A DNA stretch of 64,000 nucleotides from RGIG4708 sp045633845 (lineage in GTDB: Bacteria > Bacillota > Clostridia > UMGS1810). Below, piece by piece: positions 35,618 through 44,272 of the stretch. The notes below the pieces were generated by a model. That model was given only the letters and a program-made list of their open reading frames with translations. It made no database searches and had not been told where the DNA came from. How positions within the stretch are numbered: position 1 is the stretch's first letter; the number at the start of each line of letters is the position of its first letter. The position numbers and the translations under genes were made by a program. The DNA lies in the NCBI GenBank assembly GCA_045633845.1, contig JAZQZC010000046.1, positions 62,001 through 126,000 of the forward strand, in the 5' to 3' direction.

Positions 35618-36502
35618 GTGAACTGCAAAGGAAAAATTTTAAAAGGTATCGGTGGATTTTACTACATCAAGCCCGATGACAGCTCCCACATTATTGAATG
35701 TAAGGCGAGGGGTAAATTCCGCAATTTATCACTTGTACCCATAATTGGAGATGTGGTTGATATAGAGCTGTCAAATGAGGCAGGTAAGGGCAGCATAGCC
35801 CATATATACGACAGAAAAAATTCGTTTATACGGCCTGCAGTTGCAAATATTGATGTACTTGTAATAGTAGCTGCCTGCGACAATCCAAAGCCTGATTTTG
35901 CGTTTATAGACAAAATGCTTGCAATTGCATATACCAAAAATGTTGAATGTGTTATTTGCTTTAACAAGACAGACCTTGCAGATGACGCAACTGTTGAGTC
36001 GTATGCAAAAATTTATACAGATATCGGGTATAAAGTAATTTGTACAAATTTTGAAAGTGCCTTGGGCGCCGAACAATTGCGTCAGCTTATAAATGGCAAA
36101 ACAACTGCCTTTACAGGGTTTTCGGGAGTTGGCAAATCAACACTGCTTAACAACCTTATAGGCAATGAATATATGCAAACGGGCGAGGTAAGCAAAAAGC
36201 TTGGCAGAGGCAAGCATACAACAAGGCATGTAGAGCTCCTTGAGTATGCCGATGGCAGCTATATTGCCGATACTCCCGGGTTTTCCACACTTGATTTACC
36301 TGATATTGATGCTTCAATGCTAAAGGAATGCTTTGTTGAATTTTTGGAGTATTCCGATAAATGCAAGTTTGCAGACTGTATGCATACATCGGGCAAATTC
36401 TGCGGTGTTTACAATGCTGTGGAATGTGGAAAAATCCACAAAGGCAGATATCAAAATTATATAAACTTTTACAACACTTTAAAAGATAAAAAGGAGTGGT
36501 AA
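35618..36502 (+). CDS. rsgA: Ribosome small-subunit GTPase RsgA
   Basis: RsgA is a circularly permuted GTPase that helps 30S maturation. The 294-residue protein has an N-terminal OB domain and G4 FNKTD ahead of the G1 loop GFSGVGKSTLLN near residue 166. DTPGFSTLDL is near 224, with a zinc motif (CKFADCMHTSGKFC) near 248. GTG 35618 follows AGGTGA. Start and order fit prkC-rsgA-rpe. Confidence 0.94.
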   Translation: MNCKGKILKGIGGFYYIKPDDSSHIIECKARGKFRNLSLVPIIGDVVDIELSNEAGKGSIAHIYDRKNSFIRPAVANIDVLVIVAACDNPKPDFAFIDKMLAIAYTKNVECVICFNKTDLADDATVESYAKIYTDIGYKVICTNFESALGAEQLRQLINGKTTAFTGFSGVGKSTLLNNLIGNEYMQTGEVSKKLGRGKHTTRHVELLEYADGSYIADTPGFSTLDLPDIDASMLKECFVEFLEYSDKCKFADCMHTSGKFCGVYNAVECGKIHKGRYQNYINFYNTLKDKKEW

Positions 36503-36504
36503 CA

Positions 36505-37146
36505 GTGATTTTATCACCATCAATTTTGGCTGCGGATTTTGCAAATCTGGAGCGCGATATTAAAGCAGTGGACAAAGCTGGTGCACAATACATTCACGTA
36601 GACGTTATGGACGGACACTTTGTGCCAAACATAACCTTTGGCCCCGATATGGTAAAATGTATACGAAAAACTACAAACAAGGTTTTGGATGTTCATCTTA
36701 TGATAGAATATCCCGAAAAGTATATAGAGGCATTTATTAATGCGGGAGCAGACATAATTAATGTTCATTTTGAGAGCAAAATGGATTTTGACAATGTGTG
36801 CGAAATTGTAAAGGGTGCAGGCAAAAAGCTTGCAATGACAATCAACCCCGAAACAGATGCAGAGGTTTTAAAAGAATATCTCCAAAGGCTTGATATGGTG
36901 CTTATTATGAGCGTACATCCGGGCTACGGCGGTCAAAAATTTATAGAGTCAAGCATCGACAAGGTAAAGCTTGTGCGCAGCTGGGACAGCAATATTGACA
37001 TCGAGATAGACGGCGGGATTAATCTTGATAACGTTGCCGGAGTTGTTGCAGCAGGTGCCAATGTAATTGTTGCAGGTTCTGCCATATATAAGCACGAGGA
37101 TGTAGCTGCGGTATGTGAAGAATTTTTTAAACGAGGTAATTGCTGA
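36505..37146 (+). CDS. rpe: Ribulose-phosphate 3-epimerase
   Basis: Rpe interconverts ribulose and xylulose 5-phosphate. The 213-residue TIM barrel starts ILSPSILAADFANLE and has the metal-site motif HVDVMDGHFVPN near residue 33. HPGYGGQKF lies near residue 137 and DGGIN near 170. GTG 36505 is preferred because the AAGGAG SD is then correctly spaced. The stop overlaps the thiN start. Confidence 0.94.
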   Translation: MILSPSILAADFANLERDIKAVDKAGAQYIHVDVMDGHFVPNITFGPDMVKCIRKTTNKVLDVHLMIEYPEKYIEAFINAGADIINVHFESKMDFDNVCEIVKGAGKKLAMTINPETDAEVLKEYLQRLDMVLIMSVHPGYGGQKFIESSIDKVKLVRSWDSNIDIEIDGGINLDNVAGVVAAGANVIVAGSAIYKHEDVAAVCEEFFKRGNC

Positions 37147-37781
37147 TGCAGGCAGTAATAATTTCGAGCGGCAGCATTGATAATTACGTTGATGCAAAAA
37201 AAATGTGTTCGGGGCGCTATGTTATATGTGCGGACGGAGGTCTCAGCCATTGTATGGCTATGGGCATTGTGCCCGATGTGTGGATAGGAGACAAAGACTC
37301 CTGCCTATTGAGCAACAAAGAGTTTGAGGCAGCAACACAAAACTGCAAAATCATAAAGCTTAACCCCGAAAAGGATGCTACTGATACAGAGCTTGCATGC
37401 GAATATGCAGCCGATAACGCATTTGATGATATTGTTTTGCTTGGTGCAACAGGCACACGCTTTGACCATACAATTGCAAATGTGTATTTGCTCAAAAAAA
37501 TGGCAGACAGTGGTGTAAAGGCTAAAATTGCAGACAGCAACAACATAATTTATGTGGCAGATAGGCACAACATAATCAAAAAAGGTGATTTTGACTACGT
37601 TTCGGTAATTCCGCTTGATATATGTATTAGCGGAATCACCAACAACGGCTTGTACTACAAGCTTGACAACGAGCGGCTTGAAAAATATTCATCTCGTGGT
37701 ATAAGCAATAAGCTTACCGAAAATGTTGCAACAATTGACATAACCGACGGCGATGCGCTTATAATACTTTCAAAAGATTGA
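37146..37781 (+). CDS. thiN: Thiamine pyrophosphokinase
   Basis: ThiN transfers pyrophosphate from ATP to thiamine. The 211-residue protein has ICADGGLSHCMAMGIVPD near residue 25, GDKDS near 45 and DATDTELA near 77, as in the family. The ATG overlaps the rpe stop by one base. It closes the long prpC-to-thiN gene string. An ECF core is encoded at 3.4-5.9 kb, but no ThiT subunit is visible. Confidence 0.9.
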   Translation: MQAVIISSGSIDNYVDAKKMCSGRYVICADGGLSHCMAMGIVPDVWIGDKDSCLLSNKEFEAATQNCKIIKLNPEKDATDTELACEYAADNAFDDIVLLGATGTRFDHTIANVYLLKKMADSGVKAKIADSNNIIYVADRHNIIKKGDFDYVSVIPLDICISGITNNGLYYKLDNERLEKYSSRGISNKLTENVATIDITDGDALIILSKD

Positions 37782-37796
37782 TTTTGGAGAACTGAA

Positions 37797-38528
37797 ATGA
37801 AAGAAAAAATATACACAATTCCGATAAACGACGCATTTGACAAAAACAGTGAGTGCGCGGTTTGTGAGTTCGAAAAACAACAGGAAATGCTGCGAATAGA
37901 GTACACGCTCGGTGCAAGTATGATGGAACCCGATTCGCGCCTCTTTACCAACAACAGAGGCTTTTGTGAGAGGCATACTGCAATGCTTTTAAAAAAAGAA
38001 AATAAGCTAAGCCTCGCCCTTGTGCTCAAAACTCATATGGATGAGCTTATAGAGGAATTTGAAAAAGCTGATTTGCAGCTTAATGAGACTCCAAAGCAAA
38101 CCTTGTTTTCAAAAAACAAGGTTGATGTAACCGATGCACTTAGAGATGTTATATCCAAAAGACATTGCAGCTGCGCTGTATGCGAAAAGATGGATTCAAT
38201 AATGAATTCGTTTGTACAAAATTTGCTATATTTGTATTTTGCAGAGGATGAATTTAAGCAAAAATTTACATCATCCAAAGGCTTTTGTCTTAAGCATTAC
38301 GACATGCTTGTAAAAGGTGCAAAAAAGAGCTTAAACGGAAAAAAGCTAAAGGATTTTTGCATTACACTTTCAAAGCTTGAAATACAAAATTTTAAACGCA
38401 TCCGCGATGATGTAGATTGGTTTACCAAAAAATTTGATTACAGATATGAAAAAGAGGATTGGAAAAACTCTCGTGATTCGGTACCAAGAGCATCACAAAA
38501 AATCTCAGGCTGTATTGTAAAGCTATGA
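37797..38528 (+). CDS. DUF6062-like Cys/His-motif protein
   Basis: This 243-residue protein has two similar halves. Each has a CxxC (CAVC near residue 18, CAVC near 124) followed later by GFC-x-x-H (GFCERH near residue 57, GFCLKH near 163). Such CxxC...CxxH sets suggest two metal or disulfide sites. It resembles clostridial DUF6062 proteins of unknown function. It follows thiN closely and probably shares its transcript; a palindromic element lies right after the stop. Confidence 0.7.
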   Translation: MKEKIYTIPINDAFDKNSECAVCEFEKQQEMLRIEYTLGASMMEPDSRLFTNNRGFCERHTAMLLKKENKLSLALVLKTHMDELIEEFEKADLQLNETPKQTLFSKNKVDVTDALRDVISKRHCSCAVCEKMDSIMNSFVQNLLYLYFAEDEFKQKFTSSKGFCLKHYDMLVKGAKKSLNGKKLKDFCITLSKLEIQNFKRIRDDVDWFTKKFDYRYEKEDWKNSRDSVPRASQKISGCIVKL

Positions 38529-38531
38529 AAA

Positions 38532-38583
38532 CAGGTGACAGAGGGGACGCACCTTTTGCAAAGGAACATCCCACTGTCACCTG
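38532..38583. repeat. REP-like palindromic element, copy 2
   Basis: CAGGTGACAG (38532-38541) and CTGTCACCTG (38574-38583) are perfect 10-base inverted arms around a 32-base centre with GGGGACGC. It aligns with the reverse complement of the element at 13655-13707 through most of its length. It lies between two convergent genes, where its stem may also stop transcription. Confidence 0.7.
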
Positions 38584-38600
38584 GTTTATAAAAAAATGCG

Positions 38601-40127
38601 TTACTTTTTCATTGTAGTAAGAGTTGATGTATCGGTAAGTGTTTGCTCTTTGGGGCCTGGCCATTCGTTTTTGTACTGCTCAATAGTACCTGTCCTGAAT
38701 ATTTCAACTGCAGTGTTAAACACCTTGTTGTCACTTACAGTTGCAGGCATAAACAAGCCTTCAAGAGTTACCTGTGTGGTCATATCCATAACTCCGTATG
38801 GGTACAAGCCCTGGGTTTCCTGAAACTTCTTTGTTGCATAAAACATTTCGTCATCAAAGTCGTCAGATTGTTCGTTGACCGACAGTCCAAGCATTTTGAG
38901 TCTTTGCTTTATTGCCTTTACATCGTCACCGCTATCACCGAGCTTAAGTGTTCTGTCATATGTGATAGGCAGCAAATCTGCATCCACATATTTAATTTCT
39001 TTGTCCTTTACTTTAACGTCAGGCTCAATACCTTTGTCATTTATGTTTCGTTTGTTTGGTGTTAGATACACCGCCTCGGTAAGCTTAATACCGCCGCCAA
39101 CCTTAAACTTGGTAACATTTTGCATTGTACCCTTGCCGTAGGTCTGACTTCCAACAACAATACCAACACCTGTATCCTGAACTGCACCTGCAAAGGCCTC
39201 CGAAGCACTTGCACTATTTTCGTTAACAAGCACAATCAGATTGTATTTAGGGCTTTTGTTTTCAGACTCAAGCTGAAAGCTTTTGAGGGGATTTTTGTAT
39301 TCAATGTGTATAACAGGGCCTTCGGGGATAAAGTTCTGGCATATGTCAACAAGTGCAGTAAGGCTTCCGCCTGGGTTATTGCGCAAATCCATAATTATAT
39401 TTTTTATGTTTTTTGCATCAAAGGCTGCCAACGCCTGTTTTACAAAGTCATTTGAATGTTCATCAAAGTTGTACAACTGTATGTAACCTATTGTATCATT
39501 TTGGAGGGTGTTATATTCGCCTGATTCAATAATCACGTTGTCACGAACCATGGTTTTTTCGATATACACACCATCACGCATAAGTCCAACAGTAACCTGA
39601 GTACCTTTTTCGCCAAGAATGTAGGATTTAGCTTCCTCAAACTGCATACCAACAATGCTTGTACCGCTTGCTTTTACAATTAAATCTCCTGTCATAATTC
39701 CTGCTTTTTCGGCAGGGGAGTCACTGTATACTTTGGTAACGCGTAGTCCTTCTTCAAATTCCATTATACCTACGCCTATTCCGCAAAACTCGCCTGACAA
39801 ATTAGTATAAAACTGTTCAAATTCTTCTTTGGTAAAATATGTTGAGTGTGCATCAAGGTTATCAAATATTCCTTTAAATGCTGATTCCCAAACCTCAGGA
39901 TGCTCTTTAATAACTTCAAGCAGAGCATTTTTGTACAGCTCCTCAGTTGATATATCAAATTTGTAATTGCTCTTTACAAGAGCAATAGCTGTTGTAACAA
40001 TAGCCTGCGCATAATCCGAAGTAATCTGCGGCTCAGTTGTTTGGGTATTTGCTGTCGCTGTAAAAACATTAAGTGACAAAGTTGTAACAACAAGTATCGC
40101 TGCAATTAATCGTATTGCTTTTTTCAA
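38601..40127 (-). CDS. Carboxy-terminal processing protease (S41, CtpA type)
   Basis: This 508-residue exported protease has an N-terminal signal or anchor helix (residues 5-25) and a PDZ domain (about 95-180). The S41 catalytic domain has the Ser in NENSASASEAFAGAV and the Lys in SQTYGKGTMQN. A C-terminal peptidoglycan-binding domain (about 425-490, GDSGDDVKAIKQRLKMLG) suggests action at the cell wall. In Bacillus, relatives process signalling and wall proteins. It is the last gene of the minus-strand murI-DUF1934-argS-ctpA run. Confidence 0.92.
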   Translation of the reverse strand: MKKAIRLIAAILVVTTLSLNVFTATANTQTTEPQITSDYAQAIVTTAIALVKSNYKFDISTEELYKNALLEVIKEHPEVWESAFKGIFDNLDAHSTYFTKEEFEQFYTNLSGEFCGIGVGIMEFEEGLRVTKVYSDSPAEKAGIMTGDLIVKASGTSIVGMQFEEAKSYILGEKGTQVTVGLMRDGVYIEKTMVRDNVIIESGEYNTLQNDTIGYIQLYNFDEHSNDFVKQALAAFDAKNIKNIIMDLRNNPGGSLTALVDICQNFIPEGPVIHIEYKNPLKSFQLESENKSPKYNLIVLVNENSASASEAFAGAVQDTGVGIVVGSQTYGKGTMQNVTKFKVGGGIKLTEAVYLTPNKRNINDKGIEPDVKVKDKEIKYVDADLLPITYDRTLKLGDSGDDVKAIKQRLKMLGLSVNEQSDDFDDEMFYATKKFQETQGLYPYGVMDMTTQVTLEGLFMPATVSDNKVFNTAVEIFRTGTIEQYKNEWPGPKEQTLTDTSTLTTMKK

Positions 40128-40146
40128 TTTTGTTTACCTCCTTTAA

Positions 40147-41850
40147 TTACATTTCGTCCGGAGCGTTAATTTTAAGTATATCAAGAATATTTTTAATTAC
40201 CTGTTTTGTAACTGTGCACAATAGCAATCTTGCCTGCATAAGGTTTTTGTCGTCGCATTTTACACGGCAATTGTTGTAAAATGAGTGGAACAGTGCTGCA
40301 AGGTCAAGAACGTATCTGGTGAGCTTGCTCGGCTCCATTGACTGTGCACAAAGTACAATTTCCTCCGGAAGAGTAACAATTTTGTTTATAAGCTCAAGCT
40401 CGTCGGGCTCTTTGAGCAATGTAACGTCTAAATCTTTAATGTCCGCAAGTGTGATATTTTCTTTTTCGAGGTTACGGAGTATGCTTGCAATTCGTGCATG
40501 AGCATACTGAACATAAAATACAGGGTTGTCACTGTTTTGCTTAACGGCAAGGTCCATATCAAATTCAAGGTGGCTGCCTGCCTGACGAAGGTTAAAGAAA
40601 AATCTTGCCGCATCAACACCAATCTCTTCTATAAGGTCTGAGAGGGTAATCATTTCGCCTTTTCTTTTTGACATTCTTGCAATTTCGCCGTCTCTAATAA
40701 GTCGTACAAGCTGCATTATAACAATTTCAAGCTTGCTGCTGTCAATTTTAAGTGCTTCCATGGCGCCTTTCATTCGTGCAACGTGACCGTGATGGTCAGC
40801 ACCCCAAATATTAATTACCTTATCAAAGCCGCGCATTGTAAATTTGTTGCGGTGGTATGCGATATCAACTGCAAAGTATGTGGGTATGCCGTTTGCTCTT
40901 ATAAGCACTTCGTCTTTTTCGTCACCAAACTCGGTTGTTTTAATCCATACTGCACCATCTTTTTCGTATGTAAGACCTGCATCTGTAAGGAGCTTAATAG
41001 TTTCGGCAACCTCACCATTTTTGTGAATGGTGCTCTCGGCAAACCATACGTCATAGTCAATTCTGTATTCACCAAGGTCCTTTTTGAGATTTGCAATGTT
41101 AATGGGGAGTGCATATGCTACAAGTGCTTCTCTTCTTTGGGCTTCAGACACATCCTTTAAGGCATCTCCGTTGATGTCATAATAATTTTGAGCGTGTATC
41201 TTAATATCGTTGCCCTGATACCAGTCCTCCGAAAATTCTATTGCATCCTCGCCGTAAATAATCTGTAGGTATCTGGCCTCCAGAGATTTACCGAATTTTT
41301 CTATCTGTGCTCCTGCATCGTTGATGTAAAACTCTCTTGTAACATCATAGCCTGCCCAGTCAAGCACACTTGCAAGACTGTCGCCCAGTGCACCACCTCT
41401 TGCGTTACCCATATGCATAGGGCCGGTAGGGTTTGCGCTTACAAATTCTACCATAACCTTTTTGCCTTTGCCTGCATCGGTTCTGCCAAAATTATCTTTC
41501 TTTTGGTATGCACTTACAAGGCCATCGTACAACCAGCTCTTTTTGAGATAAAAGTTGATAAACCCGGGGCCTGCAATTTCAATTTTGTCAATATATGTGC
41601 CGTCGGTATCAATTTTTTCTACAAGAGCAGCTGCCAGCTCTCGCGGGTTCTTTTTCATAATTTTTGTAAGCTTCATTGCTGTGTTTACCGAAAAATCACC
41701 ATGAGTTTTGTCTTTTGGTACTTCAATTTCAATATCTGCCTTGAGTACCACATCTTTTGTGTCGCTGTCAAGCCCGTCGGCAATACTTTCGAGGGCTTTT
41801 GCAACCGAATTTACAATTTGTGTCTTTATTTCAAATACTGTGTCATTCAT
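40147..41850 (-). CDS. argS: Arginyl-tRNA synthetase
   Basis: ArgS charges tRNA-Arg. The 567-residue class I enzyme has the HIGH-type motif in NPTGPMHMGNARGG near residue 130 and an MSKRKGEMI sequence near 395 in the KMSK position. The C-terminal anticodon-binding domain starts near residue 440. It is preceded by the DUF1934 gene with a two-base gap, a common pair in clostridia. Confidence 0.95.
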   Translation of the reverse strand: MNDTVFEIKTQIVNSVAKALESIADGLDSDTKDVVLKADIEIEVPKDKTHGDFSVNTAMKLTKIMKKNPRELAAALVEKIDTDGTYIDKIEIAGPGFINFYLKKSWLYDGLVSAYQKKDNFGRTDAGKGKKVMVEFVSANPTGPMHMGNARGGALGDSLASVLDWAGYDVTREFYINDAGAQIEKFGKSLEARYLQIIYGEDAIEFSEDWYQGNDIKIHAQNYYDINGDALKDVSEAQRREALVAYALPINIANLKKDLGEYRIDYDVWFAESTIHKNGEVAETIKLLTDAGLTYEKDGAVWIKTTEFGDEKDEVLIRANGIPTYFAVDIAYHRNKFTMRGFDKVINIWGADHHGHVARMKGAMEALKIDSSKLEIVIMQLVRLIRDGEIARMSKRKGEMITLSDLIEEIGVDAARFFFNLRQAGSHLEFDMDLAVKQNSDNPVFYVQYAHARIASILRNLEKENITLADIKDLDVTLLKEPDELELINKIVTLPEEIVLCAQSMEPSKLTRYVLDLAALFHSFYNNCRVKCDDKNLMQARLLLCTVTKQVIKNILDILKINAPDEM

Positions 41851-41852
41851 AA

Positions 41853-42275
41853 TTATGCCTCCTTAACATTTATCTTTAAGTTGTTGTCGCCACAAGGCTT
41901 GTCGTTTAAATCTATAGTGTATTGTATGCTGATGTCACCGCCGGTATCGTCAATGTCGATATCAAGCTTTTTTGTGTAAATTCCAACCATCATCTGACCA
42001 TATGGTGTATTGTACAAAGAGTAGGTTTTTTTGCCCTCAATGTAAAGCATATCTGTTGTCATAGCACCGGTTCGCTGAATAGAGAGGTAATCAGTGCCAA
42101 TTTCTATACTGGTATGGCAGCCCTCTAAGCCTGTAGCCTCCGACTCGTCATATTCTATGTAGTACAAGCTGTTTTCGGATTCAAAATCACCGCTTGTAAC
42201 AAGCTCAACGTTGTCGCCGTCAGTATTGCCAACAGTTTGCTGAAAGCCGTTTATTGTAATAAGGTATTTGTTCAT
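41853..42275 (-). CDS. DUF1934 family beta-barrel protein
   Basis: This 140-residue protein is mostly short beta strands, with LVTSGDFESENSLYYIEYDESEATGLEG and the GAMTTDMLYIEG segment typical of DUF1934 (YwiB-like) proteins. These have a calycin-like fold and no known activity. The gene is almost always next to argS in Firmicutes, as here, and probably shares its transcript. Confidence 0.85.
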   Translation of the reverse strand: MNKYLITINGFQQTVGNTDGDNVELVTSGDFESENSLYYIEYDESEATGLEGCHTSIEIGTDYLSIQRTGAMTTDMLYIEGKKTYSLYNTPYGQMMVGIYTKKLDIDIDDTGGDISIQYTIDLNDKPCGDNNLKINVKEA

Positions 42276-42285
42276 ATAATCTCCG

Positions 42286-43092
42286 TTAATAGTTTTCTAT
42301 ATCAATTTTTTGTATATCTGTTATATGCTCACCAAGAAACAAATCTGCAATATCCGAAAAGCTGTCAACCGAATCGCTCACATAATATCTGTACTGAATT
42401 TCGGCTTTTTTATCGGCACACATATTGTTTGCACTCAGGTAGTCCTTTGTGTATCTTGCAGCTTCGGCACCCGAATTTACAAGTGTTATGTCGGGGCCTG
42501 CTATTTTTGCAATTGTTTGTGTTAAAAGAGGGTAGTGAGTGCAGCCTAATATGATAGTGTCAACATTGTACTCTAATACATCGTCAAGATACTTTTTGCA
42601 CACATGGTATGCAATTTCGTCGTTGGTGCATCCGTTTTCTACAATGGGCACAAACAGTGTGCAGGCTTTGTTTATTACAAAGGCATCAGGCTCAATTGCT
42701 TTTATCTGCTGCTCGTACATACCGCTTTTTATTGTGCCTGGGGTGCCGAGCACTGCAATTCTTTTTGACATGCTTTGCTTAACTGCACTTGCAACAGTCG
42801 GGGATACAACACCGATTATTGGTATGCCGGCATCGTCCTTTATTTTTGGAAGCGCCACGGTGCTTGCTGTGCCGCACGCAACAATAATAGCTTTTATGTC
42901 AAAATTTTTCAGAAAGTTTATGTCTGATTTTACGTATTTGATTATTGTGTCGTTGGAACGAGTTCCATATGGAACTCTGCCTGTATCGCCAAAATATATA
43001 ATATTTTCGTCAGGCAAAACCCTTTTTAATTCCTTAACAACGGTAAGTCCGCCAAGACCAGAATCAAAAACGCCAATGTACTTATTGTTCAT
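42286..43092 (-). CDS. murI: Glutamate racemase
   Basis: MurI makes D-glutamate for peptidoglycan. The 268-residue protein has the N-terminal GVFDSGLGGLTVVKEL, the first catalytic Cys in VACGTAST near residue 72 and the second in LGCTHYPLL near 182. It is the first gene of the minus-strand operon. A possible -10 (TATAAT on the minus strand at 43133-43138) lies upstream, but its -35 is weak. Confidence 0.94.
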   Translation of the reverse strand: MNNKYIGVFDSGLGGLTVVKELKRVLPDENIIYFGDTGRVPYGTRSNDTIIKYVKSDINFLKNFDIKAIIVACGTASTVALPKIKDDAGIPIIGVVSPTVASAVKQSMSKRIAVLGTPGTIKSGMYEQQIKAIEPDAFVINKACTLFVPIVENGCTNDEIAYHVCKKYLDDVLEYNVDTIILGCTHYPLLTQTIAKIAGPDITLVNSGAEAARYTKDYLSANNMCADKKAEIQYRYYVSDSVDSFSDIADLFLGEHITDIQKIDIENY

Positions 43093-43190
43093 TGTAAACC
43101 TCCTGTATGGCTAAAATTACATATTCCATAACATTATAACACAATACTCAAAAAAAAGAAATGCTTTTTTGCAAAATTTAATTAAAAATA

Positions 43191-43219
43191 TTGAGAATTT
43201 TTAATCGATATGTTATAAT
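43191..43219 (+). promoter_or_regulatory. Predicted sigma-A promoter of the OGG-type glycosylase
   Basis: TTGAGA (43191-43196), 17 bases and TATAAT (43214-43219) lie 33 bases before the ATG, in the divergent gap with murI. Confidence 0.8.
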
Positions 43220-43252
43220 TTTATGGTACTTTAATACAAAGGATGAAATAGT

Positions 43253-44113
43253 ATGGAATTTTTAGTTAACAGCAACAGTGTAATTATAAGCGGAATATGC
43301 GATTTTAATGCCGCTCACACCTTTGATTGCGGTCAGTGCTTCAGGTGGGAAAAAGAGGCAGACGGCTCATACACAGGAGTTGCCCACGGAAGAGTGGTAA
43401 ACGTTGCATATACCGATAGCTCTGTTATAATCAACAATACAAATATCGATGATGTAAAAAATATATGGGTTGATTATCTTGATTTAAACAGAGATTATTC
43501 GCAGATAAAAAAGCTTTATATTGATGATGAAAATCTAAAGAGTGCAATGGAATTTGGATATGGCATAAAAATTCTCAGGCAAGAGGTTTTTGAGTGCCTT
43601 GTGTCATTTATAATTTCAACTCAAAACGGAATTGGGCGAATTAAAAAAATCGTCTCAAAGCTTTGCAGTATGTATGGCTCAAAAGTAGAGTATAACGGCA
43701 AAACATATTACAGCTTTCCTACACTCGAGCAGCTTGATGGCGTAACCGAAAAAGACCTTGAGCCACTTAAAGCCGGGTACAGAGCAGCTTATATTGTGGA
43801 CTGTATAAACAAGGTATCATCCGGCGAAATAGATTTGCAAAAGGTTGCGGGTCTTGATATCGACAGTGCACGAAAAGAGCTTCTCAAAATCAAAGGTGTC
43901 GGACCCAAGGTTGCCGATTGCGTAATGCTTTTTTCGATGGGGAAGTATGAGGCATTTCCTATTGATGTATGGGTAAAACGGACAATGAGCAATCTTTACC
44001 TTAATGAGAATGCCTCGGTAAATGATATACAAAAATATGCTGCCGAAAATTTTGGCGAGTTTGCAGGTATGGCACAGCAATACTTGTTTTACTATGCGAG
44101 AGAAAATGCATAA
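43253..44113 (+). CDS. 8-oxoguanine DNA glycosylase/AP lyase, OGG1 type
   Basis: This 286-residue glycosylase should remove 8-oxoG. The N-terminal FDCGQCFRW motif matches OGG proteins rather than AlkA. The helix-hairpin-helix with the catalytic Lys is KIKGVGPKVADCVMLF near residue 217, and the catalytic Asp is in AFPIDVWV near residue 241. It has its own promoter and a strong terminator, so it is a single-gene unit. A general 3-methyladenine glycosylase is the alternative name. Confidence 0.88.
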   Translation: MEFLVNSNSVIISGICDFNAAHTFDCGQCFRWEKEADGSYTGVAHGRVVNVAYTDSSVIINNTNIDDVKNIWVDYLDLNRDYSQIKKLYIDDENLKSAMEFGYGIKILRQEVFECLVSFIISTQNGIGRIKKIVSKLCSMYGSKVEYNGKTYYSFPTLEQLDGVTEKDLEPLKAGYRAAYIVDCINKVSSGEIDLQKVAGLDIDSARKELLKIKGVGPKVADCVMLFSMGKYEAFPIDVWVKRTMSNLYLNENASVNDIQKYAAENFGEFAGMAQQYLFYYARENA

Positions 44114-44158
44114 TTTAAAAGTCGTAAGAAGCCAAAAACATCTTACGACTTTTAAATT
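44112..44158. terminator. Bidirectional terminator (18-bp perfect stem)
   Basis: Bases 44112-44129 and 44141-44158 are perfect reverse complements with an 11-base loop; the core is GTCGTAAGA/TCTTACGAC, and both sides carry A/T runs. The left arm includes the last base of the glycosylase stop codon. The gene on the other side (mnmA) converges on it. Confidence 0.85.
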
Positions 44159-44190
44159 ACAAAAAAATAATAATTAAATTCGGTATTTAT

Positions 44191-44244
44191 CAAAATGCAC
44201 ACAGGAATATTCCTCGCAAGAGGTGTGTCCCTGTGTGCATTTTG
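44191..44244. repeat. Second palindrome with inner GCAA-loop hairpin
   Basis: CAAAATGCACACAGG (44191-44205) and CCTGTGTGCATTTTG (44230-44244) are perfect 15-base arms. Inside, CCTC-GCAA-GAGG (44212-44223) forms a small hairpin with a GNRA-type loop. It lies downstream of mnmA on the minus strand and may be its terminator, though the T-run is only four bases. Confidence 0.6.
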
Positions 44245-44272
44245 CGTGTTAAAGCTATGTCCGCATTTCTTG

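Noticed and set aside
34699..35628. Long open frame antisense to prkC
   Set aside because: It mirrors the prkC codons, has no SD, and its translation is Cys/Tyr/Phe-rich in the way antisense frames of this genome are.
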